In this document: positions 1 to 9,987 of the stretch, piece after piece
How the letters are laid out: every line of letters begins with the position of its first letter
Numbering within the stretch: the first letter of the stretch is position 1
Assembly (NCBI GenBank): GCA_027422505.1
Contig: JAPQWV010000628.1
Location: 248,001-312,000, forward strand
Length of the DNA: 64,000 nucleotides
Source: Craterostigma plantagineum
Lineage: Eukaryota > Streptophyta > Magnoliopsida > Lamiales > Linderniaceae
Direction: 5' to 3'
Made by a program: the position numbers and the translations under genes
Notes under the pieces: model-generated
The model's database searches: none
What the model was told of the DNA's origin: nothing
Seen by the model: only the letters and a program-made list of their open reading frames with translations

Positions 1-33
1 ATAACAAATTAATACAGGTTCTACGAATTAATA

Positions 34-315
34 AATGAGTTATTCTTACCTTTTTTTACGGTCCCGAGGTATCCTCACACAACCCGGCTATGGGCTAACC
101 GCCACACACTCCAGAGGTGGGACTAATCTCCTGGTCAGATGGATACGTCCCAAACCCACCCAACAACGATAGTCATGGGCCTAGGCCCATGGGAACTTCT
201 CAAACGAAATGTGAGAGGTGGGATTTGATCCGTTGACCTCCTAGCCACATGACCTTTGAGGCCTCCCCCTCAACCACTAGGCCAAGGGGTCATTGGCAAT
301 GAGTTATTCTTACCT
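34..315 (-). mobile_element. tRNA-derived SINE with 18-bp target-site duplication
   Basis: Short non-autonomous retroposon transcribed on the minus strand. The flanking direct repeats aatgagttattcttacct are identical at 34-51 and 298-315 and delimit a body of about 246 bp (52-297). On the minus strand the body begins with a tRNA-like RNA polymerase III promoter: an A-box-like TGGCCTAGTGG (about 274-284) and a B-box-like GGATCAAATCC (221-231). It ends in a run of A (T run at 51-57 on +). The perfect duplication implies a fairly recent insertion. It is not a working tRNA gene because no cloverleaf or acceptor stem can be formed. It resembles plant Au-type SINEs, but I cannot assign the family firmly. 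Confidence 0.88.
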
Positions 316-1067
316 ATTCACCGAAATACGGGGTAATATCGACTTACGAACAGCGTATACGTTGCGTGTCTGACCCGTATTTAAAAGTTTCAGGTGAAGA
401 CAAATCACCTACCAGACACTCGAGGTTCAACAATGGTGTCGAAAGGGAAAAAGTGACTCGTGCGATTAATGTTGCTCAGATTTGTTTTATGCGTTATATG
501 AATCTCCGAGTATCATAGTATGCGACGAATAAGTGGTCTCGGTTCGAACTTGACGGTTGAGATAGATATCTTCAATGAATTAGTATTGAATTCAAAACCA
601 ACGTAGCAGAACAAACATTGATGAGCCAAGAGCACCCTCATTCCTAGATAAATCGAAAATGGTGGATGTTATTGTTATTGTTCTGGAATTCCTCCGTTCT
701 TGCCTTTTTTGAAAGGAGTAAAAAAAATGAAGATATCCATGTATACCATGTATGTTCCCATGTATACCAGCCTTTTTCATATCTTTTTTGTCATGCTCAT
801 TGCCTTGTACCAACTCTTCTTGCTTTTTTGCAGAAATGAGCTTCTTAAAATGGAGAATCCAAAAGATGGATCGATCGGTACATGATTAAGATAAATCAAT
901 ATCAAAAGGAATCAATTGTCTGAGAATGCAGATCGAAAAAGAGACGAGAAACATAGTTCAGTTTGAGAATCTCTGAACAAGATTTAATCTCCCAAGTTTC
1001 AAACATCATTATTGCTAGTAAAAATGAAAGGTGAACAAAAACCATTGGGGGGTCATTACAAGCCATG
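316..1067. other. Intergenic / 3' flank of NLR-A
   Basis: No convincing gene. The part near 900-1000 resembles the 3' flank of NLR-B (near 14030-14070: 'agaaacatagttca'-type sequence), so it is probably the shared 3' flank or 3' UTR of the NLR family. Short open frames here have no recognisable domain. Confidence 0.5.
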
Positions 1068-1235
1068 TTAGCTAGCACCGCCGCCAATCTGATAAGTCCG
1101 ACAGTGTAAATCCTCGACATGAAGGACGAGCGTTACATTTCCTGAACTCATCTGTTCCTCTACCATGTCCCTCGCAGAGTCGATGATTCCCTGGCAGCAC
1201 AATATCAAAGAAACCGAACGCAAGGAGGGAAGTTA
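1068..1235 (-). pseudogene. Orphaned C-terminal tail of NLR-A beyond a premature stop
   Basis: Downstream of the TAA at 1233-1235, and in the same frame, lie 54 codons followed by a second TAA at 1068-1070. They match the last residues of NLR-B and NLR-D/E (pattern LPSLRS...VEE...HVEDL...RTYQI). With the tail included, NLR-A has 882 codons including the stop, exactly the length of NLR-E. One G-to-T change (GAA to TAA) explains the break. Confidence 0.85.
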
Positions 1236-3713
1236 TCCGATTTCTCGAGGGATTGAATTCAGAACTTCCATTCTTTCGAAAACGAGAGACTCGAGGGCTG
1301 GAAAGTGAATATAAGGATCGACGCACCACTCCGCAAGTTTTAAGCCCACGAGCTCTAAACTTCTCAAATGATGAAATTCTCCTTCGTTGGGATTATTCCA
1401 TTCCCCTCCTAAAACGGAGTAATCCAACAATTTGAGCACTTCAAGATTAGGCAGCAAACCGATGATTGAAAGATCGGCCCATCCAATCTTGCAACCTTTC
1501 AAGGTCAACTTCTTCAAGGATCGTGGAAATGCAATGACATTGAAATCCATAGAGATCGTATCAGAGCGGCAGCATATGGACAACGATTCGAGCTTTTGTA
1601 GGTGATCAAGATTTTGGAGATCACAGCGTGACCCTACTTCCTCCTGCTTGTTCGGTGATTGGAGAAAAGGATAGAGCAAACCTAATTTTCTTAAATTTGG
1701 GAATCTTCTAACAGTCTCATCCGTACACCTGAACTGGACGGCTGTTTTGAGCGTCTGCAGGTTTTCTAAGACTGTTGGTGCACCACCTAATGGATCAGCC
1801 ATTTGAAGGAAGTTAACTTTCACATGTCTTAACCGGGGCATCTCCCGTAGTATGTGCGTCTGAGACACGTGTCCTTTTCTGGCGTGAAAGATTTCCAAAT
1901 TCCAAAGTAGATTTACCGTGTCGAGAACACGTAAATCATTATCGATGGAAAGGCCACTAAATTTTGTCATTATAAGAGCAGCAACGAATCTTGATTTGGT
2001 CATGTGCGGAAACGTGCTCATGCAAGAACTGCACACCAAGATCCTACCATTGTATTTCGAATATGGACCGAGGATTTCAGAGTCTAACAACGTCTTATTA
2101 GTACACAGTGTATGGCAAAGGAGACAGACACATTTGAAATCATCAGCTACCAAAGCAATTCTGGGAACGTCCAATAACTGTTCCTTTTCAGATTCTCTAA
2201 TGCAAATCTCCCTTACAATATCATGGATGCCACAGAACTTAATCTTCCCCAGTCTACCTCTTCCACGAATTAAGAGCATGTTTCTTCCGACGAGATCTTC
2301 CAAGTATTTCCTCGCAGCTTCTTCCAAGGTTTTCCCCCTCATTGGCTTCACAAATCCTTGGCAGACCCACCTCTCGATCAGTTTAGACACTTTAATTTCT
2401 TCATCTTCATCGAAATGCCTCATGTAGAGAAAGCACGACTTAAGATGGATTGGCAAGTGATGGTAGCTTAGTGATAAGATTCTCAAGCAATACTCGTCAT
2501 AAGCAGAACTCGTAAACGAGTTTATATCTTCCGCAACGATTTGCCAATACTCGATTTCCATGTTCGAACTTGCAAGTAAGCCACCGATCACTACGAGGAG
2601 GAGAGGTAGTCCCCTGCAACGTTTTGATATTTCTCTTCCTATTTCTTCGAGCTCGAGATTCCAATGGCCATGTTCGAATGCTATCTCCCTAAGCAGATCC
2701 CAACTTTTATTCTCGTCTAAGAACTTCATCTGGTAAGAATTGTTCGTAGAATCTAAGTGATTGGCTATATCAGACAGCCTAGTGGTCACTATAACTCGAC
2801 TTCCTTTTCCATTGTTGGGAAAGCCCTGCTTTAAATCGTACCAAGCTTCTAAACTCCAAACATCATCCAAAACTATCAAATATCTCTGGCCAAATAATTT
2901 CTTATGAAGATGCAATATTAACTCGGTCAAGCTTTCGTCGCCTTCTCTTTCATTCATATCTCCAAGAACACCATTTGCCAAAAGTCCCTGAACGAGGCTT
3001 TTGACGCTATAATCTTGAGATATCGTTAGCCAAATACGAACTTGAAAGTGATCCAAGTTATAGCGATGATCAAAAAGACTTCTAGCAAGAGTAGTCTTAC
3101 CAATCCCACCCATACCTACGATGGGCACGATCAAGAGTTCTTGTTGTTTACCAGTGAGCTTCTCCAGCACGTGGTTTAGCTGATCGTCGAATCCCACCAT
3201 TTTATTCGTCAATGGTATCTCGCCATTGAACTTATCCACGACTCTGTTAGGCTGATCTTGATTATGTTGAATGCTCCTCAGCCTCTTCAATGCTTTGTTG
3301 ACCGAATCAATCTTCTTTATCACTCGATGTATTTCGGACTGGATATTCAGGCACATCAAGTTGTTGTTGATCTTCTGTCTCACTCGATTGATCTTCCGTA
3401 TCACTCCGTTAGGAGAATATGATGGTGTTGCTCGATTTTGAGTATGTTCTTCGTAAAGTCGATCCACCACGTAGTTACCAATTAATCTTTCAGCATCATA
3501 TGTGACTCGGGGGATCTTCCTTATTCTGCGTTCTATATCTTCATCTATCGTTGTTGAGGAATGATTTTCGAAAAACTCTTGCAGGTTATGAAGCTTCTCT
3601 CTTAGATCATCAATATGTGGAGTGTCTGGAAAAAAACGAAGGCGAGAAGGGTGTTGAATGTTGTCTAAAACACGCAAGAGAGAGAGCACAGATGCATAAG
3701 CAGCTATTGCCAT
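1233..3713 (-). CDS. NLR-A: CC-NB-ARC-LRR disease-resistance-like protein (R1-like), C-terminally truncated
   Basis: Predicted intracellular immune receptor of 826 residues, read from one exon. Order of parts: a coiled-coil-type N-terminus (1-160) with a degenerate EDVID-like segment around 72-87; NB-ARC with P-loop GMGGIGKTT (200-208), kinase-2 LIVLDDVW (279-286), RNBS-B GSRVIVTTR (304-312), GLPL (368-371) and an MHD variant GIHD (495-498); a Cys cluster C530-x2-C533-x3-C537-x23-C561-x2-C564; then leucine-rich repeats from about 600. The start was chosen because MAIAAYASVL aligns with the starts of three paralogues. The frame ends at TAA (1233-1235), where relatives have Glu before LPSLRS; the same frame then continues for 54 homologous codons to 1068. 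The protein could still work without this tail, or the gene may be a young pseudogene. No other frame lesion is visible. Confidence 0.9.
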   Translation of the reverse strand: MAIAAYASVLSLLRVLDNIQHPSRLRFFPDTPHIDDLREKLHNLQEFFENHSSTTIDEDIERRIRKIPRVTYDAERLIGNYVVDRLYEEHTQNRATPSYSPNGVIRKINRVRQKINNNLMCLNIQSEIHRVIKKIDSVNKALKRLRSIQHNQDQPNRVVDKFNGEIPLTNKMVGFDDQLNHVLEKLTGKQQELLIVPIVGMGGIGKTTLARSLFDHRYNLDHFQVRIWLTISQDYSVKSLVQGLLANGVLGDMNEREGDESLTELILHLHKKLFGQRYLIVLDDVWSLEAWYDLKQGFPNNGKGSRVIVTTRLSDIANHLDSTNNSYQMKFLDENKSWDLLREIAFEHGHWNLELEEIGREISKRCRGLPLLLVVIGGLLASSNMEIEYWQIVAEDINSFTSSAYDEYCLRILSLSYHHLPIHLKSCFLYMRHFDEDEEIKVSKLIERWVCQGFVKPMRGKTLEEAARKYLEDLVGRNMLLIRGRGRLGKIKFCGIHDIVREICIRESEKEQLLDVPRIALVADDFKCVCLLCHTLCTNKTLLDSEILGPYSKYNGRILVCSSCMSTFPHMTKSRFVAALIMTKFSGLSIDNDLRVLDTVNLLWNLEIFHARKGHVSQTHILREMPRLRHVKVNFLQMADPLGGAPTVLENLQTLKTAVQFRCTDETVRRFPNLRKLGLLYPFLQSPNKQEEVGSRCDLQNLDHLQKLESLSICCRSDTISMDFNVIAFPRSLKKLTLKGCKIGWADLSIIGLLPNLEVLKLLDYSVLGGEWNNPNEGEFHHLRSLELVGLKLAEWCVDPYIHFPALESLVFERMEVLNSIPREIG

Positions 3714-3821
3714 TTTTTTCCCTTCTCTGAAGGAAAAAAATCAGGCGGAAAGTAATAATTGAGAAGAAAGAAGAAAGCTAGGATGGATGTCAGTTTAATA
3801 TGAATCACTTGTTCTGAAGTG

Positions 3822-3857
3822 CGTTTTGGTCGTTTAAGTCAACGATGAAAGTCTTTT
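3822..3857 (-). promoter_or_regulatory. Conserved W-box-containing promoter block of NLR-A
   Basis: About 125 bp upstream of the ATG. On the + strand it contains aagtcaacgatgaaagtc; on the coding strand this reads GACTTTCATCGTTGACTT and includes a TTGAC W-box core. The same block lies upstream of NLR-E, and a diverged form lies upstream of NLR-B and NLR-D. A WRKY-factor site is an inference from the core motif and its conservation. Confidence 0.55.
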
Positions 3858-4037
3858 GAAGTCTTCGGCTTCAGAACAACTTGGAGTCTTTCAAGTCTTC
3901 GGACCCACTGTATATCACCATATCTATTATTTATCACTTTATAATAACTAGAACTTGGGCCAAGTATCCCTTCAACAGCATATCTATGGGTTTTTTTTTT
4001 TACATTTTAATTATTTATTGATTAACTATATGAACTT

Positions 4038-4055
4038 TTGTGTGTGTGTGTGTGT
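4038..4055. repeat. Short (TG)n microsatellite
   Basis: About eight TG units, visible directly, just outside the MITE that begins at 4091. Confidence 0.8.
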
Positions 4056-4090
4056 AAAGCCGATGACAGGTGCTCGATCTTCACCCCTAA

Positions 4091-5064
4091 GGCTATCTCC
4101 AACAATTCCTCTATTAATAGAGTTGAAACATTACAATTCCTTCAAAATATACTGTATAAACAGTGTCATCAAACTCCAACCATTTCCTCTATATTTTCCT
4201 CTCTATATAAAATTTCTTATTCTTAATTAAATAAATTGTTGAAAATTATCAAAATTAAAAAAATTGTCGAAATTAAAATCATGAAGATTCTATGTTTTTA
4301 TTTTTAGATAATGAAAAGAAAAAGAAAAAGATATTAAACATAAAATTAATTAATTGAATAAAAAGGTGTATCTACAGAAAAAAAAATATATTTTATAAAA
4401 AAATTTGCAAGTCAGACCCCAGTCAGAAAAAATTTCATATAAGTACCCGTTCGTGTGCGTACCATTTTCCCAGTCTTGATGTACCTTCTTGTATATGTAT
4501 TAAGTACCATGTCACGCGTTTATATGGTACCCACATATGGTACCTATATCCGGTCTATATGGTACCGTAACGTGTGTTATATATGTACAATTTTCTCACT
4601 GTATTATGTACCATAATATGTTTTCATATGGTATCTAAATGTGTTCTATGATTACTTGCGGCGGAACGGTACCAATGTGCAAAAATTATTCTGACAGGTA
4701 CCTGCATATAAAAAAAACCTTACAGGGGTCTTACTTGCGACTTTTAAATAAAAGGGTATTTTCTACGAAATCCCTAGAAAATACGTCTATTTAAAAAAAT
4801 CTAAACAGAAAAAGAAATACTCAAAGGAAAAGAAATTAAAACATAAAAGTCTTTCTCTCTCCTCTCCTCGTCGTCTTCTTCGTCCTTCTTCCCCAAATTT
4901 CATACAGCAAAATTAAAAAACAAAAAAGTAAAATAAAAAAACAAAAAGAGTAGTGGGGGAACAGTGCACGCTATCCGCCACCAATAGTGTGGCATTTAGA
5001 GGACATTTGGAAATGATTTATCCCCATGTATGGAGTCCAACGCCATCGGCTGTTGGAGATGCTC
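4091..5064. mobile_element. PIF/Harbinger-like MITE with a nested inverted-repeat element
   Basis: The terminal inverted repeats are GGCTATCTCCAAC at the left and the complement of GAGCATCTCCAAC at the right (gttggagatgctc). Each is flanked by the trinucleotide TAA (4088-4090, 5065-5067), which is the target preference of PIF/Harbinger transposons. There is no coding capacity. Inside, about 4365-4775, sits a second palindromic repeat: its left arm carries 'gcaagtcagaccccagtcag' and its right arm the inverse 'gggtcttacttgcgac'. Between the arms are many 'ggtacc' motifs. Half of the same inner repeat recurs at 18583-18775. Confidence 0.7.
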
Positions 5065-5067
5065 TAA

Positions 5068-6105
5068 CTTTAATGCACAAGAATCGGATGCATCGTAAAA
5101 ATCCTCCGCCGTAACACTGTGTTGAAATCAATTTGCACTCTGAGATGCCTCTGCCAAACCCCTGCAATATCAGAAAAAAGAAAAAAGAAAACTACGATTG
5201 CCACCAAAATTTCGATTCGGTATTTTGTTATCTCATTCTGAATAATCGAGAAACTTCAGTTCAGTCTATGTAGTTTGTTATTTATTTTTAAACAACCATA
5301 TAAATAATGTTAAAATCATTATTCGTTTCTTTAAATTTGGTTTTGGTCGGTTGAACGGAGAATATTGAATTTTAAGATTTTCGCACCAAAATTTTCTATA
5401 ACTGAAAATCCGATTTGGTTTTACCGAATGAGAACCCCAAAGAAGGCAAAAAATAATGAAACTAAGAACTAGAAAGGCCAATAAACACTACTAAATAAAT
5501 AACTAGTGATGAGGTTTTTCACTAAATTTACGCACTTGCCCGGTAGAAAATAAGACCCTTAATTGGGTCCAATATAACTTCTGACCCAAAACACTTTTTA
5601 TCCACAATGACTGGGCCGAAAATACTTATCTGGCCCGTAAGGTCGAGTGCAGCCCAGTTCTACATAACAGGGGTGTATTATTGGCTTAAGTTGAATATAA
5701 CGGGCTAAAACAATAAGCAGCTAGGATTTCTGATTACCGATATAATTTACCGGGGACTATTCTGCAAACTAACCATTCTTTTCTAACAGAATACTCAAAT
5801 TAACCAGCATCCTCGATTTTTCTAAGAGTTCCTTTCTTCTTGAAAAACCACAGCATTCTTTGCCCTCACTATCTCTTTCACTGAAGTTCTTCATTTTTGG
5901 AGCTGATTACCTTCATCTGTGGTTGATATACATTCTGTTTTCCCTATTCTCTGACAGTTCACAGAATCTTTCTTTTTCTCCTTCAAATACGACGTCAACA
6001 TTGTGTTGCCTTCGTGTAATTAGTTCCCCTTTTCGGTTGAAACCTAGCTGCGACATTTCAGACGCTTGATCTCATCACAGATAAGTTTTTATTGTTGTAT
6101 TGCAT
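5068..6105. other. Intergenic segment, partly a paralogous duplication of 57.9-58.4 kb
   Basis: About 5145-5520 aligns by eye with about 57945-58440: shared pieces include 'tgccaaac(t)ccctgcaat', 'tcggtatttt/gttatctcattctgaat', 'aagaactagaaaggccaat' and 'ctagtgatgaggtt'. From 5790 to 6070 the sequence is pyrimidine-rich and could be an old untranslated leader, but no protein domain is visible in any frame. Confidence 0.55.
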
Positions 6106-6526
6106 AAGTTTGAAGGCTGTTTGTGGTTCTGAGGGAATAATTGAGCATTCGAGTGAAATATTGATCTTGTTTGTGTAATTGTTGACTGAAGTTCTGTTGT
6201 TTGTGGTTCTGAGAGAATAATATTGAGCATTCGAGTGAAATATTGATCTTGTTTGTGTAATTGTTGACTGAAGTTCTGTTGTTTGTGGTTCTGAGAGAAT
6301 AATATTGAGCATTCGAGTGAAATATTGATCTTGTTTGTGTAATTGTTGACTGAAGTTCTATTGTTTGTGATTCTGAGAGAATAGTATTGAGCATTCGAGT
6401 GAAATATTGATCTTGTTTGTGTAATTGTTGACTGAAGTTCTGTTGTTTGTGGTTCTGAGAGAATAATATTGAGCATTCGAGTGAAATATTGATCTTGTTT
6501 GTGTAATTGTTGACTAAAGTTCCGTA
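6106..6526. repeat. 82-bp minisatellite, five units
   Basis: The anchor 'gttgactgaagttc' recurs at 6181, 6263, 6345, 6427 and (as gttgactaaag) 6509, exactly 82 bp apart. Units are nearly identical and contain 'gagcattcgagtgaaatatt'. The first unit is shorter and more diverged. The open frames across this block come from the repeat and are not genes, since 82 is not a multiple of three. Confidence 0.95.
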
Positions 6527-7059
6527 AAACTCATATTTTAACTATTTATAAAGTTCGATTGCCATTGTGAATGAGGCGCTGGTTTAGTGATAAAACCGTC
6601 TTTCTCCAAAATAGGAATTAATTAGATCGTAGCATATGACTCGGAGTGTTAAGGTTATATGTACATCAATATCGAGTCTATATGCCGAAAGTTTGCCTAA
6701 GAATGCTTACTTACCACTGTGGTCTGCATGCTATTAATTACAAGAGTTTAATCGTCTCTCAAATATGACAATGATCTTGACAAAACCATTTAAAGCTATA
6801 TTATCTTATAGCTTGTGAAAATTTGCAATCTTTTCTTCTGTTTTCCTAATGCTTTTTTCACTTCCCCAAAACATTGAAAACGATAACTTTGAGCGATGAA
6901 GGCAATATGATTGATCTCAGGAATGCAATGTACACAGCCTTGTCTGTATAACATTATCTAATTGGCATCATTGCAAGTAAATCAAATTAAGAAAAAAAAA
7001 AGAAAAAGAAAAAAAAAAGATTTACTATTAACGAGAGAAAAAATGGTTGAGGTTATGAT
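6527..7059. other. Intergenic DNA with paralogy to 58.46-58.96 kb
   Basis: 'aagttcgattgcca...gaggcgctggttta' near 6549 matches 58468, and 'tgcatgctatta' near 6727 matches 58895. An A-rich tract occupies 6990-7020. No gene seen. Confidence 0.5.
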
Positions 7060-9185
7060 ATGACCAACCTTCAGTTCTCTATCGGATTCTCTAATGCAAG
7101 TTCCTTAGAATATCGTGGATGCCACGTAATTTCATATCCGCGACTCTATCCTTTCTACGAATCAAAGCATGTTTCTTCCGATGAGATCTTCCAAGTATTT
7201 TCTCGCAGCTTTCTAGGGTTTTGCCTCTCACTGGCTTCATAAACCTTTGGGAAACACATCTTTCGATCAGTTTAGACACTTTAATTTCTTCATCTTCATC
7301 CAAATGACTCATGTAGAGAAAGCACGGTTTAAGATGGATTGGCAAGTGATGGTAGCTCAACGATAAGATTCTATAGCAATAGTCATCGTAAGCAGAATTC
7401 TCAAACGAGCTTGTATCTTCCGCAACGGTTTGCCAGTACTCTTTCTTCATGTTCGAACTTGCGAGCAAACCCTCAATCACTACAAGCAGCAGAGGTAGTC
7501 CTCCACAACGTTTCGATATTTCTCTTCCCATTTATTCGAGCTCGAGACTCCAATTGCATTGTTTGAACGCTCTCTCCCTAAATAGATCCCAACTTTTACC
7601 CGCGGCTAAAAACTTCATCGTGTAAGATTGTTATGAGAGTCTAAAGAACTCGATATGTCAGACAGCCTAGTTGGTCACTATAACCCGACTTCCATTTTTA
7701 TCATATGGAAATACCCATTTCAATCATCCCAAGCTTCTAGACTCCAATCGTCGTCCAAAACGATCAAATACCCTTTGATTAACTAACTTTCGGTAAAGTT
7801 GAGTTTTCAACATGCGCTCGCTCTCATCGCCTTCCCCGCCAAGAATACCATCTTCCAAAAGTCACTGAAGGACTCTTTTGACGTTGTAGTCTTGAGATAT
7901 AGTTAGCCAAATACGCTCGTCGTAGTGATGCAAGTTATAGAGATGATATGGCAAGAGTTGTCTTACCAATCCAGCCCATACCTACGATGGGTACAATCAT
8001 GAGGTCTCTTGGCTACAGTTGGGCTTCTCCAGGACATCCATTAGTTGATCGTCAAAATCCATAATTTTATTCTTTATTTGTATCATACGAGTGAGGACTC
8101 TACTAGGCTGATCTTGACTATCCTGAGTCCTTCTCAGTGTCTCAAGTGCTTCGTTGAACGAATCGATCTTCTCTATCACTTGTATTTCAGACTGGAGGTT
8201 AAGGCGCATCAACTCGATGATAATCTCCTGTCTTATTGCTCGATTTAGCGTATGTTCTTCGTAAAGTCGATCGACCACATAGTTACCAATTAAGATTTCA
8301 GCATCATATGTGACTCGGGGAATCTTCCTTACAATGATCTTTATATCTTCGTCTCCCGTTGTTGAGGAATGATTTTTGACAAAGTCTTGCAACGAACGAA
8401 GCTTATTTCAGAGCATCAATTTGTTCTCGAGTGTTGGGACAAAGGCAAAGGTGTGAAAGGTGATGAACGTTGTGTTGTAAAAATCGGGCTAGGCGCTAGT
8501 CGGGCTAGCACCGTGGCAAAAACTGCCTAGACGGGCCAATTAATAGGGTGGCAAAAACTGCCTAGACGGGCCAATTAATCGGCAGCCCGATTAATCAGCC
8601 GATTATCCCGATTTATGGGCCGATTAATGGGCCTATTATACCGATTAATGGGCCTATTATTAAAACAATTATAAAATAAAATTTGTACTAAATGTAGGCC
8701 GACCAAAGCAGGCCAACTTATATTATTTGTGGCAAGCACATAACTTACAAACGGGAGGTTGGTGTGCTTTATATAGAAAGCATATAGGGTTTATTTGCAC
8801 AACCCAACGGGTGTGGGACAACATGAAACTCAAAGTAATGCTGGATGCTTGTGTGTCCGATGCAAACAAGAATAAAAATTATTACAACTGAAATAAATAT
8901 ATTAACACTGAAATATAAAACTATATTAACTTACCTATATAAATTGAATATAAAAAAATAAACTGACATACACATCTAAAATATTGATTGGAAAAATTTA
9001 TTTAGAATGTTTGAAAAAATTTATAATATTGCTATATTTCATCTATAGAAAAGTAATAATAAGAAATTCGATATAACAGACAAATTTCCGCCTAGAAATC
9101 GCCTAGGTCCCACCTAATCGGTTTAGGCGCTAGGCCCCCTAGCGCTTTTTACAACATATTGTCTAAAACACGCAAGAGAGAGCGA
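7060..9185 (-). pseudogene. NLR-C: decayed, 3'-truncated CC-NB-ARC pseudogene
   Basis: Fragments in different frames add up to an NLR lacking its C-terminal half. At 7997-8392 there is CC and linker sequence (IVRKIPRVTYDAEILIGNYVV and an ALETLRRTQ linker unit). At 7540-7990 a frameshifted P-loop, kinase-2 and RNBS-B region is still recognisable in the DNA. At 7091-7531 are GLPL (GLPLLLVV) and the winged-helix region up to GIHDILRN. A 1-bp loss next to the GIHD motif breaks the frame, and homology stops near 7060, so the Cys cluster and LRRs are gone. The N-terminal codons for the LSLLRVLDNI segment (about 9155-9185) are separated from the rest by the 682-bp MITE at 8474-9155 and run into a microsatellite. 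Not functional. Confidence 0.85.
8474..9155. mobile_element. hAT-like MITE inserted in NLR-C
   Basis: The terminal inverted repeats are GTTGTAAAAAtCG at the left and, inverted, GTTGTAAAAAgCG at the right, each followed by GGC/CTAG-rich subterminal sequence. Host flanks give a decayed 8-bp duplication: aacgttgt (8466-8473) and catattgt (9155-9162, overlapping the repeat by one base), against the intact paralogous site aatgttgt. A tandem 35-bp unit beginning gtggcaaaaactgcctagac occurs twice near 8512-8582. No coding capacity. The hAT assignment rests on the 8-bp duplication. Confidence 0.65.
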
Positions 9186-9231
9186 GAGAGAGAGGGAGGG
9201 AGGGAGGGAGGGAGGGAGGGAGGGAGGGAGG

Positions 9232-9269
<38 letters not shown>
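9170..9269. repeat. (GA)n/(GGGA)n microsatellite grown from NLR coding sequence
   Basis: A purine tract made of gagaga, then about ten gggagg-type units, then (GA)n. It begins exactly where intact paralogues have 'cgcaagagagagagcac', the codons for the LSLLRV motif. It therefore appears to be an expansion of an existing coding GA run. Confidence 0.9.
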
Positions 9270-9271
<2 letters not shown>

Positions 9272-9484
9272 TTCAATGCCTTAGGAAAAAATCATATGCT
9301 TTAAACCAAAAAGCGAGTTTTCGAATTTGTTCACCTAATTCTAATGAATAACTCCAGAATCTGAAACAAAATGCGCTCAGATATTCGATGCCTTAGGAAA
9401 AAATCATATGCTTTAAACCAAAAAGCGAGTTTTCGAATTTGTTCACCTAATTCTAATGAATAACTCCAGAATCTGAAACAAAAT
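9268..9484. repeat. 112-bp tandem duplication
   Basis: Two near-identical units start with gatattc(a/g)atgcctta at 9268 and 9380, giving a 112-bp period. The second copy ends near 9484. No gene content recognised. Confidence 0.9.
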
Positions 9485-9987
9485 TCACGTTGAGGTTCTG
9501 AAACACACATACGCATGGCTTAGCTAAGTATAGTTAATCCAATTAGAGCTTTTGGCCCATTTACTTTTATTATACTAGTTTATTGCCCGTGCGATGCACG
9601 GGTATTAAGTAAATTGAAAATGAAAAAAATTAGAAGTGAAGAAGATGTTACAGTAGAAGCATTGCATAACAAATTTGCCAAATTTCCTTGACAATGTAAT
9701 AATTTGCCAAATTTTTGTCAGCCGGAAAATAAGAAAAATAAAAAAGCACCCAGAATAATAAGATAAAACCCATACAAAGGAAACAAAGTATTTAATGTCT
9801 TAAGTATTACCTCGAAAATGAAATCTTCTGGTAGAAAACGTGAGAGAATCTATGGTAGACATCATATGCAGCGGAAATGCAGAATGTCCTCCATGACGAT
9901 GATGTTAAGAGGGCGTAATGTGCATATACATTTACCACCCTTTTCCAATCCCATCACCAGGGAGACGAACATCGTCACATACATCGT

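Noticed and set aside
221..290. tRNA gene
   Set aside because: It has A- and B-box-like motifs, but no acceptor stem or full cloverleaf. Perfect 18-bp flanking repeats and an A tail show that it is the head of a SINE.
1918..2427. Plus-strand open frames opposite the NLR genes
   Set aside because: They are antisense shadows of the NLR coding sequence, recur at the same relative place in each paralogue, and have no domain.
6058..6476. Three overlapping open frames on the minus strand with repeated peptide
   Set aside because: They are the three frames of one 82-bp minisatellite; 82 mod 3 is not zero, so every frame cycles through the same peptides.
6106..6526. CRISPR-like array
   Set aside because: The units are contiguous and near-identical, with no spacers, in a plant nuclear context.
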